From Gracilibacillus halophilus YIM-C55.5 (GTDB lineage Bacteria; Bacillota; Bacilli; Bacillales; Amphibacillaceae), in NCBI RefSeq assembly GCF_000359605.1, contig NZ_APML01000034.1, positions 1-52,219 of the forward strand: a DNA stretch of 52,219 nucleotides, in the 5' to 3' direction. The translations under genes were made by a program, and so were the position numbers. Under the pieces are notes generated by a model. The model saw nothing but the letters and a program-made list of their open reading frames with translations. It had not been told where the DNA came from and did not search any database. Shown here one piece after another: positions 28,909 through 36,854 of this stretch (positions are counted from its first letter, which is position 1; each line of letters opens with the position of its first letter).

Positions 28909-30177
28909 TTATTGTAAATTTTCCTCTTGATCAAACGTAAGATCATACGTTTTTGATAACGGTTCCATATTTTCGTGTTGTTCCACTTCTTCGATCATAT
29001 GTTCTGATACTTCTATCTCGCCGATATCCAAAGTATTTTTAATTCGAACGACTCGAGCTTTCGAAAAATCTAAGATGTTACAAGTCTTAATGGCAGCTTG
29101 AATCGCTGTTTTATCAGTTGGCATAGCAGTAGAAATATGTGTTGGTCCTACAACAGTTGACGTTAAACCATTCGCATAAGTAGCTTCACGATCCATCTTG
29201 TCAACTAATTTTTGCGTCGTAAAATCAGCTGTTCCAACACCATTCGCATTCCCACCCGTTTCTTCCGTTAGATCCAATACGACCATTTTCGTCACATCTG
29301 GACCGCCATAAGCATACGGTGTCGGATAACGACCAGTAATGTTTGGATCCATACCATCCCCACTTATGTTCTTACCAATCTCATCAATGACAAGCACATC
29401 GATTTGGTCGAAAAAGATTTTAGGTAGCGATCGCTTGGCATGTTTTTGCATCTCTGGCTCTCGTTCTTCAATTTCTTCAGCTCGTAATACTTCAAGGCTC
29501 GCCACTTTGTCAAAGGCATTCTCAACTGTTGCTACAGCAAACAATATCGGCATTTTGTCAATAATGATGTTGGCCATGGCTGGTACATGTTCAGCCATAT
29601 GTTTAAAACCTAATTGATGACAAGCTTCAGCCCCTTTTTGCTTTCCGAGTCCAATACTAATCATTTTCTGAATACCACTTTCAACTGGCCCTCGAAATGC
29701 TGTATGCGGTTTCACACGATTGATAACCACAATTCCATCTGCTTCTGATGCCAAACGGTCAATATAGATCGGTAAACCATTCGCTAACTCGTCAATTTTC
29801 ACAACTTCCATTGATGAACGAATAGGGGCACCAACGACTTCTTCTTTCACTCCGAGATGTTCTAGTACCCCCTTTTGTCCTGACCCCGTTGCGCCGCCGT
29901 GACTTCCCATGCATGGGACAATAAACGGTTTTGCCCCATGTTTTTTGAGAAAATCGATCGTTTCTTTCGTCATTTCAACTAAACGATCTAGTCCCCGACT
30001 GCCAACAGCGACTGCAATTTGCATTCCTGGTTGAATCTGTGTTTCTAGCTGTTTTTCGCGAAATTGTTCCTGCATCCGTTCCCCCACATGGTCAATTTGT
30101 GTATCGTCAAACGACTGTTTCACTTTGAGCATTTTGGGAATCGGAATATCTTTCACTAAATCATGTAGAATCCCCAT
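28909..30177 (-). CDS. LarA-family nickel-dependent hydroxyacid racemase/epimerase
   Basis: Member of the LarA (DUF2088) superfamily, which interconverts alpha-hydroxyacids at C2 with a nickel-pincer cofactor. By pattern, the residues matching lactate racemase are R61 (GSRGLDR), H93 (GSHGGATGSG), H158 (VKPHTAFRG), K171 (ESGIQKM, cofactor lysine) and H187 (GAEACHQLGF, nickel ligand); the K-to-H spacing of 16 equals that of LarA. At 422 residues it is of normal length, but text outside these motifs differs from true lactate racemase. The superfamily is known to include a D-gluconate 2-epimerase as well as racemases of malate and aromatic hydroxyacids. The neighbouring kinase and SDR favour a sugar-acid substrate. 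Confidence 0.87.
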   Translation of the reverse strand: MGILHDLVKDIPIPKMLKVKQSFDDTQIDHVGERMQEQFREKQLETQIQPGMQIAVAVGSRGLDRLVEMTKETIDFLKKHGAKPFIVPCMGSHGGATGSGQKGVLEHLGVKEEVVGAPIRSSMEVVKIDELANGLPIYIDRLASEADGIVVINRVKPHTAFRGPVESGIQKMISIGLGKQKGAEACHQLGFKHMAEHVPAMANIIIDKMPILFAVATVENAFDKVASLEVLRAEEIEEREPEMQKHAKRSLPKIFFDQIDVLVIDEIGKNISGDGMDPNITGRYPTPYAYGGPDVTKMVVLDLTEETGGNANGVGTADFTTQKLVDKMDREATYANGLTSTVVGPTHISTAMPTDKTAIQAAIKTCNILDFSKARVVRIKNTLDIGEIEVSEHMIEEVEQHENMEPLSKTYDLTFDQEENLQ

Positions 30178-30231
30178 TCATTGATCACTCCTTTGGCCAG
30201 CCTGTTCTTATATCTTTCAAACAAGACAGCA

Positions 30232-31155
30232 CTAGAATAATAGTCTTGAAAAATAAACTACAAATGTTACTGTCACCATACTTGCCACTGTCGAGAATAA
30301 GACGGTTTGGGCTGCAAATTCTGGATGGCTCTTGTATTCTTCGGCAATAACCGCACTATTCACCGAAGTTGGCATGGCTGAAGCTATAAAAAGCGCTTGT
30401 GCCGTCATACCTTCTAATTGAAGAACATAGATAAGTCCCAGTGCAACAAGAGGGCCACCCATTAACCGTAATGCAATACTGGCATATACCGAAAATAACC
30501 CTTTACTTATTTTCAGTTTTGCCACTTGTGCACCTAGAGTTAGTAAAGCTAGTGCAACCATCGAATCGGCGATATAATTCGCTGGCACCCAGATTGGTTC
30601 GGGAATAGGTACATTCCAAGCATTCAGTAACACGCCAGCTACCATCGCATATAGAACCGGCATTTTAAAATATCCAAGTGCCGCTTTCCATTTGCCTTCT
30701 TCCCCTGCTCGCAATGAAAAGATGCCATACGAAAATAAGAAAATATTTTGCAAAGTTAACATAATCACTTGAATGGACATGGCAAATGCATCACCACGAA
30801 ACACTAAATCATTTACTGGAACACCGTAATTGCCTGAGTTAAAAAACATCGTACTATTAACAAAAGTCGTTCGTTTTCCACCATTTATGTTCATCACTCT
30901 AGCAATCAACCAACTGATGACACCAAGTAAAGTAACAAGTAAGATAAAAAAGAAAAGAACGCGCAAAAATAAATCGAGTCCGAATGTTGCGTCATAGAGT
31001 TTAACAAAAATAAATCCCGGCACAACAAAATAAATATTTAGTTTGGCCAATGTTGCGAGATCTAGTTCAAATTTGATATGCAATGAGTAACCGATCGCCA
31101 TTAATATGGCTACGGGGAGTAAAATATCCTTAAAGATGTATAAAAATTCTGTCAT
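30232..31155 (-). CDS. AEC-family (auxin efflux carrier) transporter
   Basis: 307 residues, about ten membrane segments in two inverted halves; typical motifs are FVVPGFIFVKLYD, NSGNYGVPVNDLVF and the C-terminal ASAMPTSVNSAVIAEEY. Bacterial members move malate and other carboxylates. The start at 31155 (MTEFLYIF) has AAGGGG 9 bases upstream. It is the first gene of the lar operon (54-bp gap to the LarA homologue), so it probably imports the hydroxyacid or sugar acid. The palindromic operator lies 20 bases upstream. Confidence 0.85.
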   Translation of the reverse strand: MTEFLYIFKDILLPVAILMAIGYSLHIKFELDLATLAKLNIYFVVPGFIFVKLYDATFGLDLFLRVLFFFILLVTLLGVISWLIARVMNINGGKRTTFVNSTMFFNSGNYGVPVNDLVFRGDAFAMSIQVIMLTLQNIFLFSYGIFSLRAGEEGKWKAALGYFKMPVLYAMVAGVLLNAWNVPIPEPIWVPANYIADSMVALALLTLGAQVAKLKISKGLFSVYASIALRLMGGPLVALGLIYVLQLEGMTAQALFIASAMPTSVNSAVIAEEYKSHPEFAAQTVLFSTVASMVTVTFVVYFSRLLF

Positions 31156-31174
31156 GCTCGACTTCCCCTTCATC

Positions 31175-31194
31175 AAATAACAACGTTGTTATTT
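31175..31194 (-). promoter_or_regulatory. 20-bp perfect palindrome, likely operator of the lar operon
   Basis: AAATAACAACGTTGTTATTT is a perfect 20-bp palindrome 20 bases upstream of the chosen AEC start, overlapping the ribosome-binding region and probable transcription start. An AT-rich promoter region (TTGAAA, TATAAA) lies upstream. The shape fits a GntR- or LacI-family repressor site. No regulator gene lies beside it in the window. Confidence 0.65.
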
Positions 31195-31255
31195 ATATAG
31201 TATCATAATTTTTTCAAAATGGAAATGTAAATTTTCGTGTTCTATACCATTATGT

Positions 31256-31297
31256 AGAGAAAGCTGTTTCAATCTATTATGCAAAACAACTTTCTCT
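31256..31297. terminator. Hairpin after the Gfo/Idh gene
   Basis: Stem AGAGAAAG / CTTTCTCT with inner TGTTT/AAAACA pairing. No clear T run on the minus strand follows, so it may be a weak terminator or processing site between the Gfo/Idh gene and the lar operon. Confidence 0.45.
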
Positions 31298-31311
31298 TCT
31301 CTATGAAACGA

Positions 31312-32388
31312 TTATTTCGTCACATAAATCGCTTTTTCCTGTGCTTTCAAACATAACTCGGCCGCTTTTAAGGCATGTTTTTGCGTCATCGCATGTTCGG
31401 TTCGATATATACAATCCTTGATCAATTGACCAAAGAAGGGATAACCAACTTTTCCGTTTAAGTCAAAATGCTGCTCACCTTCTTGATTGACTAAGTATAA
31501 CTGATTCCCGCCTCTATCGCTTGCAAGATCAATATATTTACGTATTTCAATCATACCTTCTGTACCAAGAATAAATGTACGTCCATCTCCCCATGTCCGG
31601 AGCCCATCTGGTGTAAACCAGTCAACACGAAAGAACTGCGTAGCACCATTATCACCTACAAGTGTAGCATCACCATAATCATCTAACTCTGGATATGTTG
31701 GGTGATCATAGTTTCCTATTTTACTATGCAATACTTCGGCATCTTCACAACCAGTATAGAAAAGAAATTGTTCAATTTGGTGACTACCAATGTCACATAA
31801 AATGCCACCATACTTCTCTTTTTCAAAAAACCAGGTCGGGCGGGAAGATGCATTCAATCGATGCGGACCGAAACCTGTCACTTGAATAACTTTTCCAATC
31901 GCTCCTTGTTCGATTAACTGTCCAGCATAGACTGCGCTTTCGACATGCAACCTTTCGCTAAAATAGACCATATATTTTTGACCCGTTTCTTGAATCACCT
32001 CTTTGGTTTCTTCTAGCTGTTTCAGTGTTGTAAATGGAGTTTTATCGGTGAAGTAATCTTTTCCTGCCCGCATCACTCGATGACCCAATGTACTCCGTTC
32101 TGATGGAATGGCTGCTGCAGTAACGAGTTTAATATCTGGGTCATGTAAAATTTCTTCCAAGGATTCGGCTTTTTTTGCTTGAGGAAATTTGTCTAAGAAG
32201 TTATTCACCTTTTCTTCATCGGCATCATAGACCCATTTCAAGGTCGCACCTGCTTCCAACAGTCCATTACATTGACCAAAGATGTGTCCGTGATCAAGGG
32301 CGACTGCCGCAAATTGAAACTCCCCTTCTTTAACAACTGGATTCGGCTTTCCTTGCGGTGCATAATTCATTCCATCCGCTTTACTCAT
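31312..32388 (-). CDS. Gfo/Idh/MocA-family oxidoreductase
   Basis: NAD(P)-dependent sugar or inositol dehydrogenase-like protein of 358 residues. The N-terminal Rossmann fold is adapted (FAAVALDHGHIFGQCNGLLEAGATL in short pieces), with the DKTPF motif in place of the usual EKP and a C-terminal alpha/beta domain holding CDIGSHQIEQFLFYTG. The start at 32388 follows AAGGAG by 12 bases, a little long. It lies upstream of and codirectional with the lar operon, separated by a hairpin and the palindromic operator. A role in the same sugar-acid pathway is possible but unproven. Confidence 0.78.
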   Translation of the reverse strand: MSKADGMNYAPQGKPNPVVKEGEFQFAAVALDHGHIFGQCNGLLEAGATLKWVYDADEEKVNNFLDKFPQAKKAESLEEILHDPDIKLVTAAAIPSERSTLGHRVMRAGKDYFTDKTPFTTLKQLEETKEVIQETGQKYMVYFSERLHVESAVYAGQLIEQGAIGKVIQVTGFGPHRLNASSRPTWFFEKEKYGGILCDIGSHQIEQFLFYTGCEDAEVLHSKIGNYDHPTYPELDDYGDATLVGDNGATQFFRVDWFTPDGLRTWGDGRTFILGTEGMIEIRKYIDLASDRGGNQLYLVNQEGEQHFDLNGKVGYPFFGQLIKDCIYRTEHAMTQKHALKAAELCLKAQEKAIYVTK

Positions 32389-32576
32389 GTGAACGAGACA
32401 CTCCTTCCACAAATTTCTTCTCCACTAAATTGTAAATGGTTTGCACTCATTTTTCTATAATAATGTATTCCTTTTCATCATATCATTTATATGAGATAAA
32501 GTAGAATGAATTCTTTTTTCGTATGGTTTTTCATAAAATATATTGAAACGACAAATCATTATTCAGGAGTGAAGTC

Positions 32577-33766
32577 ATGAAGGTACAAGTTCGTCAAGGT
32601 GATACGCTTTGGTACTATAGCCAGCTGTTCTCAATTCCTTTACCAATCATTGAGGCATCCAACCCAAACGTGAATCCCCATTCACTTACGATTGGTCAAA
32701 CGATCGAAATACCAGGTTTTTTAGAAAAAGACTATCACATTAAGCCAAACGACACGTTATGGAATCTCGCCCAAACCCATCAACTTCCACTAGATGGCCT
32801 ACAACTGGCGAATCCAGAAATCGATCCAAAAGAACTACAAATTGGGCAAACGCTACTAATCCCCCATCGTGTGACAGACATCATCATTACAGATATCAAC
32901 CACTATACGTATGACAAAATGGTAAACGACATAAAACATCTCGTTTCGGTTTATCCATTTATTCAAAGTCAATCCATTGGTTCCTCTGTTTTAGGGAAAG
33001 ACATCCTCGAACTCCAAATCGGTACAGGTACCAATCTGCGACACATAAATGGCTCTTTCCATGCCAATGAATGGATTACTACACCGGTAATTATGAAATT
33101 TCTCAATCAATATGCACTATCGCTGACAAATCATGAACCGATACGCGATTTACATGTACTCTCTTATTTTCAAAATACACAGTTATCTGTCGTACCAATG
33201 GTAAATCCCGATGGTGTCAACCTTGTTTTAAAAGGAAGTGAAGCTAGTGGCGAATGGAAAGAAGAAGTAATTTCAATGAATGATGGTCATCGTGATTTTT
33301 CGAATTGGAAGGCAAATATTCGCGGGGTCGATTTAAATAATCAATTTCCTGCTTTATGGGAAACTGAAACGACTCGTAAACCGACGTCACCTCAGCCACG
33401 AGATTTTCCCGGCAAGCGTCCATTAACTGAACCTGAAGCAATCGCCATGGCCAATTTAGCGCGACAACGTGATTTCCAAATCATAAACGCCTTCCACACA
33501 CAAGGCGAAGTCATCTATTGGGGATATCAAGGATTAGAGCCTGCACATGCGAGATCGATTGTCGAAGAATATCAACGCGTGAGCGATATGAACCGATTCG
33601 TTATATAGATAGCTTTGCCGGTTACAAAGATTGGCTGATCCAAGAATTTCAGTTACCTAGTTACACCGTTGAATTAGGCACTGGCGTGAACCCCCTCCCT
33701 ATTGAGCAATTTGACGAAATTTATCAGGAAACACTAGGCATAATGCTCGCAACACTGTATCTCTGA
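32577..33766 (+). pseudogene. LysM/M14 gamma-D-glutamyl endopeptidase, one-base frameshift
   Basis: Two LysM repeats (residues 1-46 and 52-97, each with DTLW and IGQTxxIP) followed by a zinc carboxypeptidase (M14) domain, the layout of gamma-D-glutamyl-L-diamino acid endopeptidase I, which cuts peptidoglycan peptides in spore formers. Zinc ligands are in SFHANEW and INAFHTQG. The frame ends at 33608. Adding one G at about 33585 (GAGCGATATG to GAGCGGATATG) continues as GYEPIRYIDSFAGYKDW and reaches the catalytic Glu in YTVELGTG, ending at 33766. Without repair the protein lacks that Glu and would be inactive. CAGGAGTGAAGTC precedes the ATG. Confidence 0.9.
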
Positions 33767-33775
33767 TGGAAATAT

Positions 33776-33832
33776 GAAGTTGAGAATAAATCTGCTGAAG
33801 TTGAGAATAAAATCGCGAAAGTCGAGAATAAA
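33776..33832. repeat. Three-copy motif with 21-bp period
   Basis: GAGAATAAA starts at 33782, 33803 and 33824, exactly 21 bp apart, each preceded by (A)AAGT(T/C). It begins 10 bases after the stop of the M14 peptidase gene and ends before its terminator. Confidence 0.75.
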
Positions 33833-33853
33833 TTCCATATATACAACAAGAAA

Positions 33854-33882
33854 AGAGTTTAGCAATTCTTTTGCTAAACTCT
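33854..33882. terminator. Bidirectional terminator
   Basis: Perfect 12-bp stem AGAGTTTAGCAA / TTGCTAAACTCT with a 5-base loop between the convergent M14 peptidase and nitroreductase genes. On the minus strand TTTTCTTGTT follows. Confidence 0.85.
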
Positions 33883-33900
33883 CCTCAACGATCATTACTT

Positions 33901-34581
33901 TTATTCGACCCATTTTACGACGTCATCAAATGGACGGCGTTTTTTCGGTGCTGGATCGTTCGCTCGATAACCGAATGCAGCCATCACTGAAATAGAGAAA
34001 CTCTCATCATCGAGCAAGCCTTCTTCACGCAATAAATCATTCATCTCTTTCATTGGAAAACCTTCGATTGGACAAGAATCAATCCCAATTTGAGCAGCAG
34101 CTGTCATCATATTACCGAGCGCAATATACGTTTGTTTGGATGCCCAGTCAGCCATACGGTCTTCATCTTCCAAAATAGCGAAATCTTCTTTTTGAAAGTT
34201 TTCGACCATCTGTAATAAACCGTCTGCCGCTTCTTCTGGAAATTGTAATACATTTTTTAAGTGATCTTGTAAATAAGCGGAATCATAGCGCGTGTCCTTT
34301 TTCGTCCGTGCTAATACAATGACAAAGTGACTACAATCCATGATTTTTCCACGCGCGCCCCACGATGTTTCTTTAATTTTCTCACGTAGTGCTTCATTTT
34401 GAATGACTAAAAAGCGCCATGGTTCGAAACCAAATGAACTTGGTGAGAGATGTGCCGTTTCCATAATAAATTGGAAATCATCTTCAGGAATTGTTTTATT
34501 AGCATCGAATTTCTTCGTAGCATGTCGAAAATGGAAAGCATCAATAATCGCTTGTTTTGTTTCCTGTTTCTCTTGTGTCAT
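33901..34581 (-). CDS. Nitroreductase-family NAD(P)H oxidoreductase
   Basis: FMN-dependent nitroreductase of 226 residues (NfsB/YfkO-like). It has FHFRHATKKFDANKTIP at the N-terminus, HLSPSSFGFEPWRFLVIQN and the C-terminal ISVMAAFGYRANDP. The substrate cannot be told; members reduce nitro-aromatics and quinones. GGGGAGTTATA precedes the ATG. It is a single-gene unit. Confidence 0.88.
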   Translation of the reverse strand: MTQEKQETKQAIIDAFHFRHATKKFDANKTIPEDDFQFIMETAHLSPSSFGFEPWRFLVIQNEALREKIKETSWGARGKIMDCSHFVIVLARTKKDTRYDSAYLQDHLKNVLQFPEEAADGLLQMVENFQKEDFAILEDEDRMADWASKQTYIALGNMMTAAAQIGIDSCPIEGFPMKEMNDLLREEGLLDDESFSISVMAAFGYRANDPAPKKRRPFDDVVKWVE

Positions 34582-34669
34582 TATAACTCCCCTTTGTCCT
34601 AAGATTCGCTATCTATTATAGGGAGTTTTTTGGAAAATCACGAGTAATTTGCTTATTTCATTTGTTTGT

Positions 34670-35215
34670 CATATAAAAGAATCGCGGTATCAAGATATCG
34701 ATAGTCAAATGCATGAACATTCGCGAATTGCTGTTTAACCATGCTCGCTCGTTGTTATAACAATCTTTTATACAGTACCTCAGACATTTCTTTATTATGT
34801 AACTCTGTAAAATACATCATAGCTAATGCATTAACGGCTGGGGATTCATAACGAACAATAGGGTTTGGCATCACTTTGGCGATACCGCCCGTACCACTGA
34901 TGGTGTGTATCCCATTGTTCGATCAACCATTCATGAAAAGCGTCTGGTTTGTCTTCCGTAAATTTTACATATTAGATCGCAATTAATAATTGATCAATGA
35001 GATTTACAGATTGTTGATGTCCCGATTGAAATGCTTGTATTTTACTATGATAGACTTCCTTGAAAAATGGTGATCCAATAGGGGATAAAGGCAACAGATT
35101 CAAAGTATATTGCAGTTTTTGATGGTGATAATCAACCTGAGCAGAAACCGTGAAGCATGTAGCTGGTGCAGTAGGATATGTAAAAACTATAAATGCGGAT
35201 GCAAACATGTTGCCT
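34670..35215 (-). pseudogene. Decayed gene, possibly a GH8-like glycosidase
   Basis: No intact frame exists here. Pieces in shifting frames read, on the minus strand, SVNLIDQLLIAI, YVKFTEDKPDAFHEWLIEQW, NPIVRYESPAVNALAMMYF and NVHAFDYRYLDTAILLYD. The text YESPAV.ALA and HAFD is reminiscent of the GH8-like YdaJ proteins that sit beside a GT2 synthase in Bacillus exopolysaccharide loci, but I hold this loosely. In-frame stops and shifts occur several times, so this is true decay, unlike the single-base breaks elsewhere. Confidence 0.4.
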
Positions 35216-35470
35216 CGATAGAACGGTCATCTAAAATATAAATATTGAGATCACCAGGATAATACAAAGCAACCAAAGCGTTTAAGGTATTCTTGAATAA
35301 CAACTTCTTCATTATACACAGAAATAAATATAGCTACTGATGGATAACTCGATAATCATGTAATGTTAATAACAAAGATGATCCTTGATATTTTTCTAAT
35401 TGCGATATTCGTTCATTGACCGCTGTAATAGTTTTGTTAATCGTTTCTAATAGTATTGAAATGATCAAAA
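35216..35470 (-). pseudogene. Glycosyltransferase family 2 fragment
   Basis: The minus strand carries a short piece of a processive GT2 enzyme: VAIFISVYNEEVVIQ, then after a frame change NTLNALVALYYPGDLNIYIL and DDRS. The VYNEE and LDDRS motifs are the start of the GT-A nucleotide-sugar site. Upstream are residues of a membrane-proximal region (ISILLETINKTITAVNERI) in another frame. Only about 80 codons of an expected 400+ remain; sequence beyond DDRS is replaced by the unrelated fragment downstream. It is probably the end of an old exopolysaccharide locus cut by deletion. Confidence 0.65.
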
Positions 35471-35517
35471 TAACAGCAGCATTTTGATAGTTTTTTTCAA
35501 GTTGTTTTTATTCATGA

Positions 35518-35690
35518 CTACACACAACTTCTCTTGCTGTCTGAAATCTTGAACCCCTTATAGTTGTCATATAAATACTCTGTGACGAGCTTAATTTTAA
35601 ATTCTTCACTATATTTAGCCATAAAAAATATTTAGCCATAAAAACACCCCCGAAAGTTAGATTTTCAACTCTGACTTTCGGGGGTCGGTA
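35518..35690 (-). mobile_element. IS3-family (IS150-type) left-end remnant
   Basis: On the minus strand the sequence runs: terminal TGA-like end with ACCCCCGAAAGT, an internal ACTTTCGGGGGT forming a perfect 12-bp inverted repeat (35646-35657 / 35674-35685), then an ATG at 35622 and MAKYSEEFKIKLVTEYLYDN, the usual N-terminus of IS150-type OrfA. The frame stops after 34 codons, and no OrfB remains. The start region TTTAGCCATAAAAA is duplicated in tandem. The element is dead. Confidence 0.7.
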
Positions 35691-35809
35691 CCTTCGTACT
35701 TACACAGTTTTACTTAGTGCGGAGTCTCATTACTACCAAAAAATGCAGAGTACTAAAACCTATATCATCTTCTTCATATATCGTCAAGAATATTTTGTAA
35801 AAAATTATT

Positions 35810-36727
35810 CTATGGCAAATCATTTCCTGCCACGCGATATAAATCATACCATTCTTCTCGCGTCAAATGAATGTCTGATGCTTTTGCAATGCCGGCTAAT
35901 CGCTCTGGATTCATGGTGCCGACGATCGTCTGAATGCGTGCGGGATGTCGTAAAATCCATGCCACTGCAATTGCGGATTTCGTTACCCCTTTTTTATCAG
36001 CGTATTCTTGCAGTTTCTCATTCAAAATCGGAAACTGATCATTATCAACAAATACACCTTCGAAGAAACCATGTTGGAATGGTGACCAAGCTTGGATGGT
36101 CATATCATTTAAACGGCTATAATCTAACACACTACCATCACGTACAATTGCCGGGTCATGTTCCATATTAACGTTTAAGCCAGCATCAATCATTGGAGTG
36201 AACATTAAACTAAGTTGCAATTGATTTGCAATTAAATCTTGATCTACATATTTCTTCAGTAATTCAATCTGCATGGGATTATGATTGCTCACACCAAAGT
36301 GGCGTACCTTTCCACTTTTCTCTAATTCATTAAATGCTTCTGCTACTTCTTCTGGTTCCATTAACGCATCCGGTCGATGTAATAATAAAATGTCTATGTA
36401 ATCGGTTTTTAAGCGCTTCAAACTACCCTCGACAGATGAAATAATATGATCTTTTGAAAAATCAAAAAAACCATCACGAATGCCGCATTTCGTTTGGATG
36501 ACCATCTTCTCACGAATGCTTGGATTCATCTCAATCGCATCAGCAAAAATTTCTTCAGATTTTCCCTTTCCATAAAGATCGGCATGATCAAACATGTTAA
36601 TATCCTGTTCTAACGCATTTTCAATCACACGATTGGCTTCTGAGGTCGACAACTGATCCATCCGCATACAACCTAATGAAATATCACTTACTTCTAAACC
36701 ACTATTCCCTAGCTCTAATCGTTTCAT
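35810..36727 (-). CDS. Aldo/keto reductase (YdhF-like)
   Basis: NADPH-dependent oxidoreductase of 305 residues with a TIM barrel. Catalytic tetrad residues are Asp in FDHADLYG, Tyr in the same motif, Lys in VIQTKCGI and His in LLLHRPDAL. The C-terminal NADP-binding text is RIQTIVGTMNPERLAGI. AAGGGGTGATAAAAAG precedes the ATG. The physiological substrate is unknown; it may be cotranscribed with the scr genes upstream, though a 127-bp gap with a short repeat lies between. Confidence 0.9.
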   Translation of the reverse strand: MKRLELGNSGLEVSDISLGCMRMDQLSTSEANRVIENALEQDINMFDHADLYGKGKSEEIFADAIEMNPSIREKMVIQTKCGIRDGFFDFSKDHIISSVEGSLKRLKTDYIDILLLHRPDALMEPEEVAEAFNELEKSGKVRHFGVSNHNPMQIELLKKYVDQDLIANQLQLSLMFTPMIDAGLNVNMEHDPAIVRDGSVLDYSRLNDMTIQAWSPFQHGFFEGVFVDNDQFPILNEKLQEYADKKGVTKSAIAVAWILRHPARIQTIVGTMNPERLAGIAKASDIHLTREEWYDLYRVAGNDLP

Positions 36728-36801
36728 CTTTTTATCACCCCTTCGTCTTCAGTGTAGCACATATTCAAAATGTAAGCGATTCATAAATTCCATGAAAAAG
36801 A

Positions 36802-36834
36802 ACTCACGCGAGAATTCCAACACTCAGGCGAGAA
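36802..36834. repeat. Two-copy motif with 20-bp period
   Basis: ACTCACGCGAGAA (36802) and ACTCAGGCGAGAA (36822) are 20 bp apart, 20 bases downstream of the fructokinase stop codon. Confidence 0.6.
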
Positions 36835-36854
36835 AAAATCGTCACTTACTATAA

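Noticed and set aside
33518-33766. Separate short gene after the M14 peptidase
   Set aside because: Its text continues the M14 domain exactly after a one-base repair; it is the missing C-terminus.
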